Shown here piece by piece: positions 27,213 to 35,424 of a stretch of DNA of 64,000 bases; the stretch's first letter is position 1, and each line of letters begins with the position of its first letter. Position numbers and translations under genes: made by a program. Origin of the DNA: AP-15 sp963738185 (GTDB lineage Bacteria > Pseudomonadota > Alphaproteobacteria > ATCC43930 > CGMCC-115725); NCBI GenBank assembly GCA_963738185.1, contig CAVTVA010000003.1, positions 248,001-312,000 on the forward strand, given 5' to 3'. Under the pieces are notes generated by a model, which did not search any database, was not told the DNA's origin, and saw only the letters and a program-made list of their open reading frames with translations.

Positions 27213-27324
27213 AATTCGTCGCCCCCGAGAAAGCGGGGGTCCAGGGCCTGCCCCTGGCTGGAACAGGGGGACGAGCGCCGGAGTCTCGAACTCCTGGGTT
27301 CCCGCTTTCGCGGGAATGACGAAT
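27213..27324. repeat. REP-like inverted pair (CGTC-N-CCCGCGAAAGCGGG family)
   Basis: Two palindromic units face each other between gcvT and gcvH: GTCGCCCCCGAGAAAGCGGG on the left and CCCGCTTTCGCGGGAATGAC on the right. Each is a hairpin (CCCCC...GGGGG and CCCGC...GCGGG), and together they form a larger inverted pair, as in BIME-type elements. A second copy lies at 41768-41850. They may act as mRNA stabilisers or attenuators between operon genes. Confidence 0.8.
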
Positions 27325-27345
27325 ACCGTGCTGATGTTTCGCAAT

Positions 27346-28467
27346 TCATCGCGGGCGGTAATAACGGTGCGGGACAAAGGGCAGCGGGGCGACGCGCGCC
27401 GGCCGGGGCGAGCCGCGCACCAGGAGCGACAGGGCGGCGCCATCGACGGCGTGCGCGGCCTCGACATAGCCCATCGCCACCGGCGCGCCGAGCGAGGGGC
27501 CAAAGCCGCCGCTGGTCACTCGGCCGATCTCGTTGCCGGCGGCATCGGCGATCACGGCCCCCTCGCGCGCCGGGGCGCGGCCGTCGGGGCGGATGCCGAC
27601 GCGTTGGCGCGATGGCCCCTGTGCCAGTTGGCGCAGGATCACCGCGGCGCCGGGAAAATCGCCCGCGGCGCGGCGGCGTGCGCCGATGGTCCAGGCGAGA
27701 TCGGCCTCGACCGGGGTCGTCGTCTCGTCGATATCGTGCCCGTAAAGGCACAGCCCGGCTTCGAGGCGCAGCGAATCGCGGGCGCCGAGACCGATCGGCA
27801 TCACCTCCGGCTCGGCCAACAGCCTCTCGGCCAACCCAGGCGCGGCCGCGCCCGGCAGCGAGATCTCAAATCCGTCCTCGCCGGTATAGCCCGAGCGGGT
27901 GACGAGGCATGGCTCCCCGTTGAGCGCCATCTCAGCGGCACTCATAAATGGCAGCTGCGCGAGGCCATCGCCGAGGCGCGCCAACACCGCGGCGGCCGCC
28001 GGACCCTGCAAGGCCAGCAATGCCCGATCCTCGATTAGCTCGATCGTCACCGCGCCGCCGAGGCGGGCGCGCAGATGCGCGAGATCGGCGTCCTTGGTCG
28101 CCGCGTTGACGACGACAAAGAGCCCGTCTCCGAGACGCGTCGTCATCAGATCGTCGAGGATCCCGCCCGCCTCGTTGAGCAGCAACGAGTACCGCATCCG
28201 CATCGGGCGCAGCGCGCGGATCTCGCCTGGGACCAGCGCCTCGAAGGCGGCGGCCGGATCGGGCCCGCCGAGCCGCAGCTGGCCCATATGCGAGACGTCG
28301 AACAGCCCGGCCCGGGCGCGGGTGTGCAGGTGCTCGGCCAAGATGCCGGCCGGGTATTGCACCGGCATCTCGTAGCCGGCAAACGGCACCATCCGGGCGC
28401 CGAGCGACTGGTGCAGATTGTAGAGAGGCGTCCGCTTGAGCGGCGGCGCGGCATCTTGAGCGGGCAC
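27346..28467 (-). CDS. gcvT: Glycine cleavage system aminomethyltransferase
   Basis: 373 residues from a GTG at 28467 preceded by a strong GGAGGTGA. 'RTPLYNLHQSLGARMVPFAG', 'GLFDVSHMGQLRLGG' and 'YTGEDGFEISLPG' are GcvT blocks; the tetrahydrofolate-binding and catalytic Asp lies in the 'DVSHMGQ' region and later barrel. It transfers the methylene group from GcvH to tetrahydrofolate and releases ammonia. It is the first gene of the operon; its start is about 40 nt downstream of a tandem glycine riboswitch, so the ribosome site is the likely control point. Confidence 0.95.
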   Translation of the reverse strand: MPAQDAAPPLKRTPLYNLHQSLGARMVPFAGYEMPVQYPAGILAEHLHTRARAGLFDVSHMGQLRLGGPDPAAAFEALVPGEIRALRPMRMRYSLLLNEAGGILDDLMTTRLGDGLFVVVNAATKDADLAHLRARLGGAVTIELIEDRALLALQGPAAAAVLARLGDGLAQLPFMSAAEMALNGEPCLVTRSGYTGEDGFEISLPGAAAPGLAERLLAEPEVMPIGLGARDSLRLEAGLCLYGHDIDETTTPVEADLAWTIGARRRAAGDFPGAAVILRQLAQGPSRQRVGIRPDGRAPAREGAVIADAAGNEIGRVTSGGFGPSLGAPVAMGYVEAAHAVDGAALSLLVRGSPRPARVAPLPFVPHRYYRPR

Positions 28468-28507
28468 CCGTCACCTCCGACAGAGCGCGGACGCGCAAGC
28501 GCCCGGC

Positions 28508-28723
28508 GATGCCCCCTCTGTCGTGGACCCTGAGAGATTCACCCCGGGCTGCGGATCACCCGCCGCCGGGGCTTACTCCTTCGGTGAGCGGATGGGCTGC
28601 GAACCCCGCCCGCTGCTTTCCAGAGCGCCCTTCCGCCCGCGGTCCTTTTGCCTGAGAGTTTCCGGGGCGGTTGCTCCTTCGGCGCCGTCCCCGATTGCGG
28701 CTGGGGCGCGGCCTCTCCTGCGG
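28508..28723 (-). ncRNA. Tandem glycine riboswitch (gcvT element)
   Basis: Reading the minus strand, aptamer 1 (about 28723 to 28617) has AGGAGAGGCC, GCGCCGAAGGAGCAACC, GAAACTCTCAGGCAAAAGGA and CTCTGGA. Aptamer 2 (about 28612 to 28508) has CACCGAAGGAGTAAGCCC, GTGAATCTCTCAGGGTCC and GACAGAGGGGG. These are the conserved cores of the two glycine-binding aptamers that classically switch on glycine cleavage operons when glycine is plentiful. The gcvT ribosome site follows within about 35 nt, and no U-tract terminator is visible, so control of translation initiation is more likely than transcription termination. Confidence 0.95.
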
Positions 28724-28855
28724 GCGTGCAATCAGCCCCCCACCTGTACCACCCCGCGCGATGCAAGGCCAGCCGCTTCCGTTCCGTGCCGGCCTGACGA
28801 GCGCGAGGAGCTGTCGTATGATGGCTGGCGTCGGAATGACGCGCGCGAGGCGATC

Positions 28856-29686
28856 TTGGGTCTGCCAATCAAGCTGTCTGCTGAAACGATCGCCCCGGGC
28901 GAGGCGTATCTCGGCGACACGCCCCTCTTGCGCGCGCATGCCGGGGCCCAGCCCGATCTGTTCCTGCGCTGGAACGCGATCCCGCTCGATGCCGCGGCCA
29001 TCGATGTCGTCGTCCATCTGCACGGATTTTCGCGCGCGGGGAGTGCGATGCCGCTCGCCGAAAAAGTCGTGCGCAGCGGCCTCGACCTGTCGCGCCGGAC
29101 GCGTCCGACCCTGGCGCTGCTGCCGCGCGGCAACTGGCTGCGCTACAGCTGGTACGATTTCCCGGCGCTGCTTGGCGGTGGGCTCGACCGGCTGGTCGAT
29201 TACGCTCTGGAGCGCTTTGCCGCCGCCCTGCCGGCAGCCGCTGGCGCCGGCCGCACCGTCGATCGGCTGATCCTGACCGCGCATTCCGGCGGCGGCATGC
29301 CGGCAATCGACGCGACCGCCGGCGCACAGCGGCCGCCGGATGAGCTCCATGTGTTCGACGGGCTCTATGGCCGCGATCCCGCCAGCGGCGACCCGATGCG
29401 CGGCCTGGAGACGATCGATCGCTGGCTCCGCCGTCGGCTGGCCGCCGAGCCCGAGCGACAGGGGGCGCTGCGGGTCATCTATATCGAGCAGCAGACTGGC
29501 CCGTTCTCGCGCCGAGTCGGGGAGCTGATCGCGCGCCACTTGGCTAGTTTCGACCCGGCGGCGGCAGCACTTCTGCAGCGCCGCTACCGGATCGAGCCGG
29601 CAGCGGTGCCGCACGCGCGGATCGGCGAGCGCTGCGGCCCGGACCTGTTGGCCGCTGCCGGCATCGATTTCGACTGGTCGCGCTGA
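28856..29686 (+). CDS. Alpha/beta-hydrolase-like protein (start uncertain)
   Basis: About 276 residues if translation begins at TTG 28856, which has GAGGCG before it. The frame is open further left, but that would run through the antisense of the riboswitch. 'VVVHLHGFSRAG' resembles an oxyanion-hole HG motif and 'LILTAHSGGGMPAIDA' a nucleophile elbow (AHSGG for GxSxG), indicating an alpha/beta hydrolase fold. An excellent GAGGAG-ATGATG pair at 28818 is in a different frame, so a start-region frameshift is possible. The substrate is unknown. Its stop is 113 bp before the Rieske-FAD gene start. Confidence 0.6.
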   Translation: MGLPIKLSAETIAPGEAYLGDTPLLRAHAGAQPDLFLRWNAIPLDAAAIDVVVHLHGFSRAGSAMPLAEKVVRSGLDLSRRTRPTLALLPRGNWLRYSWYDFPALLGGGLDRLVDYALERFAAALPAAAGAGRTVDRLILTAHSGGGMPAIDATAGAQRPPDELHVFDGLYGRDPASGDPMRGLETIDRWLRRRLAAEPERQGALRVIYIEQQTGPFSRRVGELIARHLASFDPAAAALLQRRYRIEPAAVPHARIGERCGPDLLAAAGIDFDWSR

Positions 29687-29799
29687 CCGTGGCGGCAGCC
29701 CACTGCCCCAGTTGTGGCAGTGGGGTGAAACTTGCCGATGCCGCCCGCGTTTCCTGCGCAAGCAGGGGGCAGGCGACTGAATTCACGCGTGAGGGTGCG

Positions 29800-31338
29800 A
29801 TGAGCGAGGAAAAACAGCTGGAAGGCCCCGACCTGGCGCAAGGGGTGCCGCTCTCCGACATCGTCGAAGGCGGCATGCTATTGGGTCATGCCGGCGGCGA
29901 AGCGGTGCTGCTGGCGCGCAGCGGCGGCGAGGTGCTGGCGATCGGCGCCGAGTGCACCCATTACCACGGCCCGTTGGCCGAGGGGCTGCGCGTCGGCGAC
30001 ACGGTCCGCTGCCCGTGGCACCATGCCTGCTTCAGCCTGCGCAGCGGCGAGGCGCTGCGCGCACCGGCGCTCGATCCGGTGGCGTCTTGGCGGGTCGAGC
30101 AGCGCGATGCAACGGTGTTTGTCCGGGAAAAGCTGCCGCCCGCAACCCGCGCGGCACGCTCGTCGCCGTCGCCAGCCGAGCCGGCCTCGGTCGTCATCGT
30201 CGGCGGCGGTGCCGCCGGCCAGGCCGCGGCTGAGATGCTGCGCCGCGAGGGCTATGCCGGGCCGGTCACGATGGTGAGCGCGGACGCGGACGCGCCTTAC
30301 GACCGCCCCAACCTGTCAAAGGATTACCTCGCCGGCAACGCGCCCGAGGAGTGGCTGCCGCTGCGCCCGCCCGAGTTTTTTGCCGAGCATGCCATCACCC
30401 TCGAATGCAACGCCCGCGTCGTGGCGATCGATGTCGCGGCAAAGGAGGTGCGGCTCACGAACGGCGCTAGCCATCGCTGGGGCGCGCTGCTCTTGGCGAC
30501 CGGCGCCGAGCCGGTGCGGCTCGCGGTGCCCGGGGCCGAGCTGGCGCATGTGCGCACCTTGCGCAGCCTCGCCGACTGCCGCGCGCTGATCGCCGCAGCG
30601 CAGCGGGCGCGACGCGCCGTGGTGGTCGGCGCCAGCTTTATCGGGCTCGAAGTCGCCTCGTCGCTGCGCACGCGGGGGCTCGAAGTCGAGATCGTCGCGC
30701 CCGAGGCGTTGCCGATGGAAGCGGTGTTTGGGGCGGAGATCGGCCGGCTCGTGCGCCGGGTCCACGAGGAGCACGGCGTCAGGTTTCATCTCGGGACAAC
30801 GGTAAAGTCGATCGACGCGAACGGGCTCGACCTGCAAAACGGCGAGCGGCTCGAGGCCGGTCTGGTGGTCGTCGGCATCGGCGTGCGGCCGCGCACCGAG
30901 CTTGCCGAAATGGCCGGGATCGCGGTCGATCATGGGGTCGCGGTCGATGCCGGTCTCGCGACGAATGTGCCCGGCATCTGGGCCGCCGGCGACATCGCCC
31001 GCTGGCCCGACCGGCTGACCGGCGCGAGCCTGCGCATCGAGCATTGGGTCGTTGCCGAGCGCCAGGGCCAGACTGCCGCCCGCAACATGCTGGGGCGCGG
31101 CGAGCGGTTTGACGCGGTCCCGTTCTTTTGGACCCAGCAGCACGACCTGACCCTCTCCTATGTCGGCCACGCCCGACAATGGGACCGAACCGAGATCGAC
31201 GGCCGGATCGAGGCAAAGGACGCTGCGGTGACTTATTGGCAAAGCAACCGTAAGCTCGCGGTGCTGACGATCGGCCGCGACCGCGACAGCCTCGCCGCCG
31301 AGATCGAGCTGGAACGGCAGATCGCAGCCGCCGGCTGA
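29800..31338 (+). CDS. Rieske-domain FAD/NAD(P) oxidoreductase (AIF/ferredoxin-reductase-like)
   Basis: 512 residues from ATG 29800 (GAGGGTG before it). Residues 10-110 are a Rieske [2Fe-2S] domain with C52-T-H54 and C71-P-W-H74. Residues 128-512 are a pyridine nucleotide-disulfide oxidoreductase with an FAD fold at 'VVIVGGGAAGQAAAEML', 'YDRPNLSKDYLAG' and 'VPGIWAAGDIARWPDRL'. The design matches apoptosis-inducing-factor-like reductases and reductases of bacterial oxygenases. It could serve as electron source for the Rieske oxygenase at 41900-43195, although the two are far apart. Cytoplasmic. Confidence 0.92.
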   Translation: MSEEKQLEGPDLAQGVPLSDIVEGGMLLGHAGGEAVLLARSGGEVLAIGAECTHYHGPLAEGLRVGDTVRCPWHHACFSLRSGEALRAPALDPVASWRVEQRDATVFVREKLPPATRAARSSPSPAEPASVVIVGGGAAGQAAAEMLRREGYAGPVTMVSADADAPYDRPNLSKDYLAGNAPEEWLPLRPPEFFAEHAITLECNARVVAIDVAAKEVRLTNGASHRWGALLLATGAEPVRLAVPGAELAHVRTLRSLADCRALIAAAQRARRAVVVGASFIGLEVASSLRTRGLEVEIVAPEALPMEAVFGAEIGRLVRRVHEEHGVRFHLGTTVKSIDANGLDLQNGERLEAGLVVVGIGVRPRTELAEMAGIAVDHGVAVDAGLATNVPGIWAAGDIARWPDRLTGASLRIEHWVVAERQGQTAARNMLGRGERFDAVPFFWTQQHDLTLSYVGHARQWDRTEIDGRIEAKDAAVTYWQSNRKLAVLTIGRDRDSLAAEIELERQIAAAG

Positions 31339-31453
31339 CGCGCCCACTCGTGGCGGGCGCTTGCCGCAGGGTTCGGATCGGAGGCACACTGGCGCCGCCA
31401 CCGGCCTCTGCCACGCGGCGGGCCGGCGCGGGTTGACGCGAGAACACCGTCGC

Positions 31454-32728
31454 ATGGACACGGCTCTCTACGACGCACTCGAAGCGCGCGATCCGGCGCT
31501 GCGCGAGGCCGAGCTGATGGCTGGGCTGCCTGCGTTGATCGCCGCGGCCAAGGAGCGGTGCCCGGCGTACCGATCGCTGCTCGCGGCGATCCGCCCCGAG
31601 CAGGTGACCGGCAGACAGGCCTTGGCCGAATTGCCGTTGACCCGCAAATCGGAGCTGATCGAACGGCAGCGCCGCGATCCGCCGTTTGGCGGGTTTGCCG
31701 CGGTGCCGTTATCGGCGCTCCGGCACGTCTTTATGTCGCCCGGCCCGATCTATGAGCCGGAGGCCAGGCGCGCCGATTACGGGCGCTTTGCCCGCGCTCT
31801 GTTTGCCGCCGGGTTTCGCGCCGGCGACCTGGTGCACAACACGTTCTCCTATCATCTGACCCCGGCCGGCGCGATGGTCGAGAGCGGCGCCGCAGCGCTC
31901 GGCTGCCCGGTTATCCCGGCCGGGCCGGGCCAGACCGAGCTGCAGCTGCGGGCGATCGCCGATCTGCAGCCCGATGGCTATGTCGGGACGCCGTCGTTTC
32001 TGAAAATCCTGCTCGACCGGGCGGCGGAAGCTGGCGTCGATATCGCTTCCTTGAAAAAGGCGCTGGTGTCGGCCGAAGCCTTGCCGGCGACGCTGCGCCG
32101 CGAATTACGCAGCCGCGGGGTCGCGGTGCTGCAGTGCTACGGCACCGCCGATGTCGGCCTGATCGCCTATGAAAGCGCCGGCCCCGATGGCGAGGCCGAA
32201 GAGGGGCTGGTGCTCGACGAGCAGATCATCGTCGAGCTGGTGCGCCCCGGGACCGGCGAGCCGGTCGGCGCCGGCGACATCGGCGAGGTCGTGGTCACGA
32301 CCTTGACCCCCGAATATCCGCTGATCCGCTTTGCCACCGGAGATCTGTCGCGGATGCTCCCCGACGCCCGGATCAGCCCCGGCAGCGGGCGGACCAACCA
32401 CCGGATCGAGGGTTGGCTCGGCCGCGCCGACCAGACCACCAAGGTGCGCGGGATGTTTGTCCACCCGGAGCAGATCGCCGATGTGCTGCGCCGGCACCCG
32501 ATGATCGGCCGCGCGCGGCTGGTGGTCGAGCGCCGAGGCGGCAACGACGAGATGACGCTCTGTGTCGAGCTTGGCCCCGGGGCGGACGATCTCACGGCGG
32601 ACGATCTCGCGGCGATCGGCGACAGCGTTCGCGCGTTGACTCGGCTGCGCGGGACGGTGCTGGCGGCGGCGCGGGGCAGCCTGCCCGAGGATGGGCGGCT
32701 GATCGAGGACCGCCGCGATCACGGGTGA
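31454..32728 (+). CDS. Phenylacetate-CoA ligase-like adenylate-forming enzyme
   Basis: 424 residues, close to PaaK length. 'SALRHVFMSPGPIYEP' and 'LVHNTFSYHLTPAGAMVESG' match PaaK-type ligases. 'LQCYGTADVGLIAYES' is the adenylate-binding A5-like motif, 'LIRFATGDLSRM' the A7/A8 region and 'GRADQTTKVRGMFVHPEQI' the C-terminal hinge. The product should be an aryl- or acyl-CoA. The serine-rich P-loop typical of the superfamily is weak here, as in some PaaK relatives. The ATG at 31454 is chosen from alignment to family starts; its ribosome site is poor. A terminator follows at 32862. Confidence 0.85.
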   Translation: MDTALYDALEARDPALREAELMAGLPALIAAAKERCPAYRSLLAAIRPEQVTGRQALAELPLTRKSELIERQRRDPPFGGFAAVPLSALRHVFMSPGPIYEPEARRADYGRFARALFAAGFRAGDLVHNTFSYHLTPAGAMVESGAAALGCPVIPAGPGQTELQLRAIADLQPDGYVGTPSFLKILLDRAAEAGVDIASLKKALVSAEALPATLRRELRSRGVAVLQCYGTADVGLIAYESAGPDGEAEEGLVLDEQIIVELVRPGTGEPVGAGDIGEVVVTTLTPEYPLIRFATGDLSRMLPDARISPGSGRTNHRIEGWLGRADQTTKVRGMFVHPEQIADVLRRHPMIGRARLVVERRGGNDEMTLCVELGPGADDLTADDLAAIGDSVRALTRLRGTVLAAARGSLPEDGRLIEDRRDHG

Positions 32729-32828
32729 AATTCACCAAATCGTCACACTTTTTTCAAACCGAAGTCCCAATCCGCGCCCCATATGGTAAGCGTAAGGTTT
32801 ACCCTTACAGGTTTGTCCCCCAAACCTC

Positions 32829-32854
32829 GTAATCGGCCGAGCAATTCGGCCGAT
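32829..32854. repeat. Perfect hairpin between the ligase gene and ccmA
   Basis: ATCGGCCGA and TCGGCCGAT form a perfect 9-bp stem around a short GCAAT-type loop near 32831-32854. Immediately left, GGTTTG...CAAACC (about 32810-32828) can form another stem. These sit only a few bases before the intrinsic terminator. Together they make a heavily structured 3' untranslated region for the ligase transcript. Confidence 0.55.
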
Positions 32855-32861
32855 GACCAAA

Positions 32862-32897
32862 GCGGCTCCGGATTCCCCCTCCGGAGCCGCCTTTTTT
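32862..32897 (+). terminator. Rho-independent terminator after the CoA-ligase gene
   Basis: GCGGCTCCGGA (32862-32872) and TCCGGAGCCGC (32880-32890) make a perfect 11-bp GC-rich stem with a 7-base loop, followed by CTTTTTT. This is the clearest intrinsic terminator in the window. It separates the ligase transcript from the ccm operon, and makes a ccmA start at 32896, inside the U-tract, unlikely. Confidence 0.9.
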
Positions 32898-32931
32898 GTC
32901 GGCGTCCCCCCGACCTGCAGGCCCGCCGCCC

Positions 32932-33651
32932 GTGTCCGCGCTAGACCTGCCCGACCCGGACCGAGGCGATCGCGGCCTGCCCCGTCCGGAACTGATCGCT
33001 GCAGAGCTGGTCGCCGAAGACGTGGCGTGCCGGCGCGGGGCGCGCCTGGTGTTTGTCGGCGTCTGCTTCCGCCTGCCGCCCGGCGGTGCGCTGCTGCTGA
33101 CCGGGAGCAACGGCAGCGGCAAATCGAGCCTCTTACGGCTGGCCGCTGGCCTGCTTGCCCCGGCGGCGGGCCGGCTCTGTTGGGGTGCGCTCCCGATTGC
33201 GGCCGATCTCGCACAGCATCACGCCCGCCTGCACTATGTCGGGCATCAGGACGCGGTGAAGCCCTCCATGACGCCGCGCGAAACCCTGACCTTTTGGGCG
33301 GCGCTGCGCGACCGACGGCGTTCCACGGCGCAGGCGACCGAGGACGGGCTCGCCGCCTTCGCGCTCGACGCGGTGGCCGATTGGCCGTGCCGCTGGCTTT
33401 CCGCCGGGCAGCAGCGGCGCTTGGCGCTCGCCCGCCTGCTGGTGGCTCCGGCTGCGTTGTGGCTGCTCGACGAGCCGACCGGCGCGCTCGACGCAGACGG
33501 CCAGGAGCGCCTCGAACAGATCATCGAGACGCATCGCGCCTCGGGCGGGCGCGTGCTGCTCGCGACCCATCAGCCGCTCGGCATCGACCACGCGCAAACG
33601 CTGGCAATGGACGATTTCGCTCCCCCCTCCGACCCGGCCCTGATCCCTTGA
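32932..33651 (+). CDS. ccmA: Cytochrome c maturation heme-exporter ATPase CcmA
   Basis: About 239 residues from GTG 32932; CcmA is usually near 200, so the true start may be later still. Walker A 'LTGSNGSGKSSLL', signature 'LSAGQQRRLALARLL' and Walker B 'LWLLDEPTGALDADG' are intact. CcmA powers release of haem-loaded CcmE from CcmC with CcmB. It is the first gene of a ccmABCDE-ccmG run. The stop overlaps the TTG of ccmB. The preceding terminator at 32862-32897 argues against the in-frame TTG at 32896. Confidence 0.92.
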   Translation: MSALDLPDPDRGDRGLPRPELIAAELVAEDVACRRGARLVFVGVCFRLPPGGALLLTGSNGSGKSSLLRLAAGLLAPAAGRLCWGALPIAADLAQHHARLHYVGHQDAVKPSMTPRETLTFWAALRDRRRSTAQATEDGLAAFALDAVADWPCRWLSAGQQRRLALARLLVAPAALWLLDEPTGALDADGQERLEQIIETHRASGGRVLLATHQPLGIDHAQTLAMDDFAPPSDPALIP

Positions 33652-34319
33652 CCATAACCGCGCTCTACGGGATTTTTCGCCACGATCTCGGCCTGGCGAT
33701 GCGGCAAGGCGGCGATACCGGGCTCGTCCTCGCGTTTTTTGTCCTCGCGGTGGTGCTATTCCCGTTCGGCGTCGGCCCCGAGGCCGAAATCTTGGCGCGG
33801 ATTGCCGCCGGGATCCTGTGGGTTGCGGCATTGCTCGCGGCATTGTTGTCGCTCGACCGGCTCTACCAGAGCGATTACGAGGATGGCGGGCTCGAGCTGA
33901 TCGCCTTGGCGCCGCTGCCGCTCGAGCTGGCGGTCTTGGCCAAGAGCGCCGCCCATTGGGTCGCGACCGGGCTGCCGCTGGTGCTGGCGAGCCCGTTTCT
34001 GGCGCTGTTTGTCGATCTCGATCCGCGCGCGATCTTGACCCTGGTCGCGAGCCTGCTGCTCGGCACCCCGTTTTTGAGCCTGATCGGCAGCGTCGCCGCG
34101 GCCCTGACCCTCGGCGCCCGGCGGCAAGGCGTGCTGTTGTCGCTGCTCGTCCTGCCGCTTTACGTGCCGCCGCTGATATTCGGCGCCGGCGCGGTCGAGG
34201 CGAGCGCCCTTGGGACCGCTGCACGCCCCGATCTCTTGATCCTCGGCGCGCTGACCCTGGCGGCATTGCCGCTGGCGCCTTGGGCCGCTGCGGCGGCCTT
34301 GCGCCAGGCGCTCGAATGA
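33648..34319 (+). CDS. ccmB: Heme exporter membrane subunit CcmB
   Basis: 223 residues from TTG 33648, which overlaps the ccmA stop as TTGA and gives the normal family length. 'YGIFRHDLGLAMRQGG' at the start, then six hydrophobic segments, with 'LPLELAVLAKSAAHWVATGL' and 'GVLLSLLVLPLYVPPLIFGA' as conserved blocks. It is the inner-membrane partner of CcmA in the CcmABCD haem-handling complex. An ATG start is absent in this region, and the overlap favours translational coupling. Confidence 0.92.
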   Translation: MTITALYGIFRHDLGLAMRQGGDTGLVLAFFVLAVVLFPFGVGPEAEILARIAAGILWVAALLAALLSLDRLYQSDYEDGGLELIALAPLPLELAVLAKSAAHWVATGLPLVLASPFLALFVDLDPRAILTLVASLLLGTPFLSLIGSVAAALTLGARRQGVLLSLLVLPLYVPPLIFGAGAVEASALGTAARPDLLILGALTLAALPLAPWAAAAALRQALE

Positions 34320-34449
34320 GCCGGCGCCAAGCTGCGCCCGTAGCCGGCGGCCAAAGCGCCGCCCTGTCCCCAAGGTGCGACCGCTGCGACGCTGACGCGC
34401 GGCCGGATCTGCGCTACAAAGGGTCGTTGCCATCACGGGGCGGCGGGCG

Positions 34450-35241
34450 ATGATCAACCGGTTTGCCAACCCGGCGCGCTTTATGCGGCTCAGCGGCACG
34501 ATCCTGCCATGGTGCGCCGCGGCGACGGTCGCGGTACTGGCGGTCGGGCTTTACCTGGCGCTGGTTGTGGCCCCGCCCGACTACCAGCAGGGCGAGGCCG
34601 TGCGCATCATGTACGTCCATGTGCCGGCGGCGTGGCTGGCGCTCTCGGTCTATCTGTTCATCGCGGTGGCGAGCGGCGTCTCGCTCGTCTCGCGGCACCC
34701 GCTGGCCGATATCGCGGCGCGGTCGGCGGCACCGATCGGCGCCGCCTTCACCTTGATCTGCCTGGTCACCGGATCGCTGTGGGGCCGCCCGATGTGGGGC
34801 ACCTGGTGGGTGTGGGACGCGCGGCTGACCTCGGTGCTGGTGCTGTTCTTTCTCTATCTCGGCTATATCGCGCTGGCGAACGGGTTTGACGATCCGACCC
34901 GCGGGGCAAAAGCGGCCTCGGTGTTGGCGCTGGTCGGCGTCGTCAACCTGCCAATCATCAAATTCTCGGTCGACTGGTGGAACACCTTGCACCAGCCGGC
35001 GAGCGTGCTGCGGCTCGGCGCGCCGACCATCGCGCTGTCGATGCTGGTGCCGCTCCTGGTCATGGCGGCGGCGTTCTGGCTGTTGTTCGCAAGCTTGCTG
35101 ATGGTGCGCATGCGCACGGCGCTGAACGAGCGCAAGGCGCTGGCCCTGCGGCTCAACCAAAGGCCGCTGCCGAGAGCAGCCCGCGCGGGCGCGGCTCCGT
35201 CGGCGCCCGAGGGCGCGGCGGCGCGCCCGGCGCTGCGCTGA
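34450..35241 (+). CDS. ccmC: Heme lyase CcmC
   Basis: 263 residues with six hydrophobic segments and the haem-handling tryptophan-rich motif 'WGTWWVWDARLTS' (about residues 116-128). The two flanking histidines are in 'MYVHVPAAW' and 'NTLHQPASV'. CcmC transfers haem to CcmE in the periplasm. The 130 bp after ccmB contain no gene. The C-terminus has an Ala/Pro/Arg-rich tail of about 30 residues beyond the usual end. ccmD starts 9 bp after the stop. Confidence 0.95.
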   Translation: MINRFANPARFMRLSGTILPWCAAATVAVLAVGLYLALVVAPPDYQQGEAVRIMYVHVPAAWLALSVYLFIAVASGVSLVSRHPLADIAARSAAPIGAAFTLICLVTGSLWGRPMWGTWWVWDARLTSVLVLFFLYLGYIALANGFDDPTRGAKAASVLALVGVVNLPIIKFSVDWWNTLHQPASVLRLGAPTIALSMLVPLLVMAAAFWLLFASLLMVRMRTALNERKALALRLNQRPLPRAARAGAAPSAPEGAAARPALR

Positions 35242-35250
35242 GGCTGCGCC

Positions 35251-35424
35251 ATGCACACTCTCGGCGTTTATCTCGCGATGGGCGGCTACGCGGTCTATGT
35301 TTGGCCCGCTTATGGCATGACGTTTGCTGTGCTGGGCGGCCTCGCCCTTTATTGTCGTCGCCGCTATCGGCAGAGCGTCCTCGTCCTTGAAGCGCTGCAG
35401 CGCCAGCTCGGCCCGCGGCGATGA
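35251..35424 (+). CDS. ccmD: Heme exporter small membrane protein CcmD
   Basis: 57 residues, too short for most gene callers' confidence but clear from context. 'MGGYAVYVWPAYGMTFAVLG' is the family core, a single membrane helix, followed by the basic cytoplasmic 'YCRRRYRQ' and a short C-terminal helix. CcmD stabilises CcmC and CcmE in the haem-release complex. Its stop overlaps the ccmE start as ATGA (35421-35424). It has no strong ribosome site, so it is likely coupled to ccmC. Confidence 0.88.
   Translation: MHTLGVYLAMGGYAVYVWPAYGMTFAVLGGLALYCRRRYRQSVLVLEALQRQLGPRR

Noticed and set aside
28523..28855. Hydrolase gene starting within the riboswitch antisense
   Set aside because: The translated region has no homology, and the minus strand holds conserved aptamer cores. 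A TTG at 28856 is the more reasonable start.
32896..32931. ccmA start at TTG 32896
   Set aside because: The codon lies in the U-tract of a strong terminator; the in-frame GTG at 32932 is better placed.
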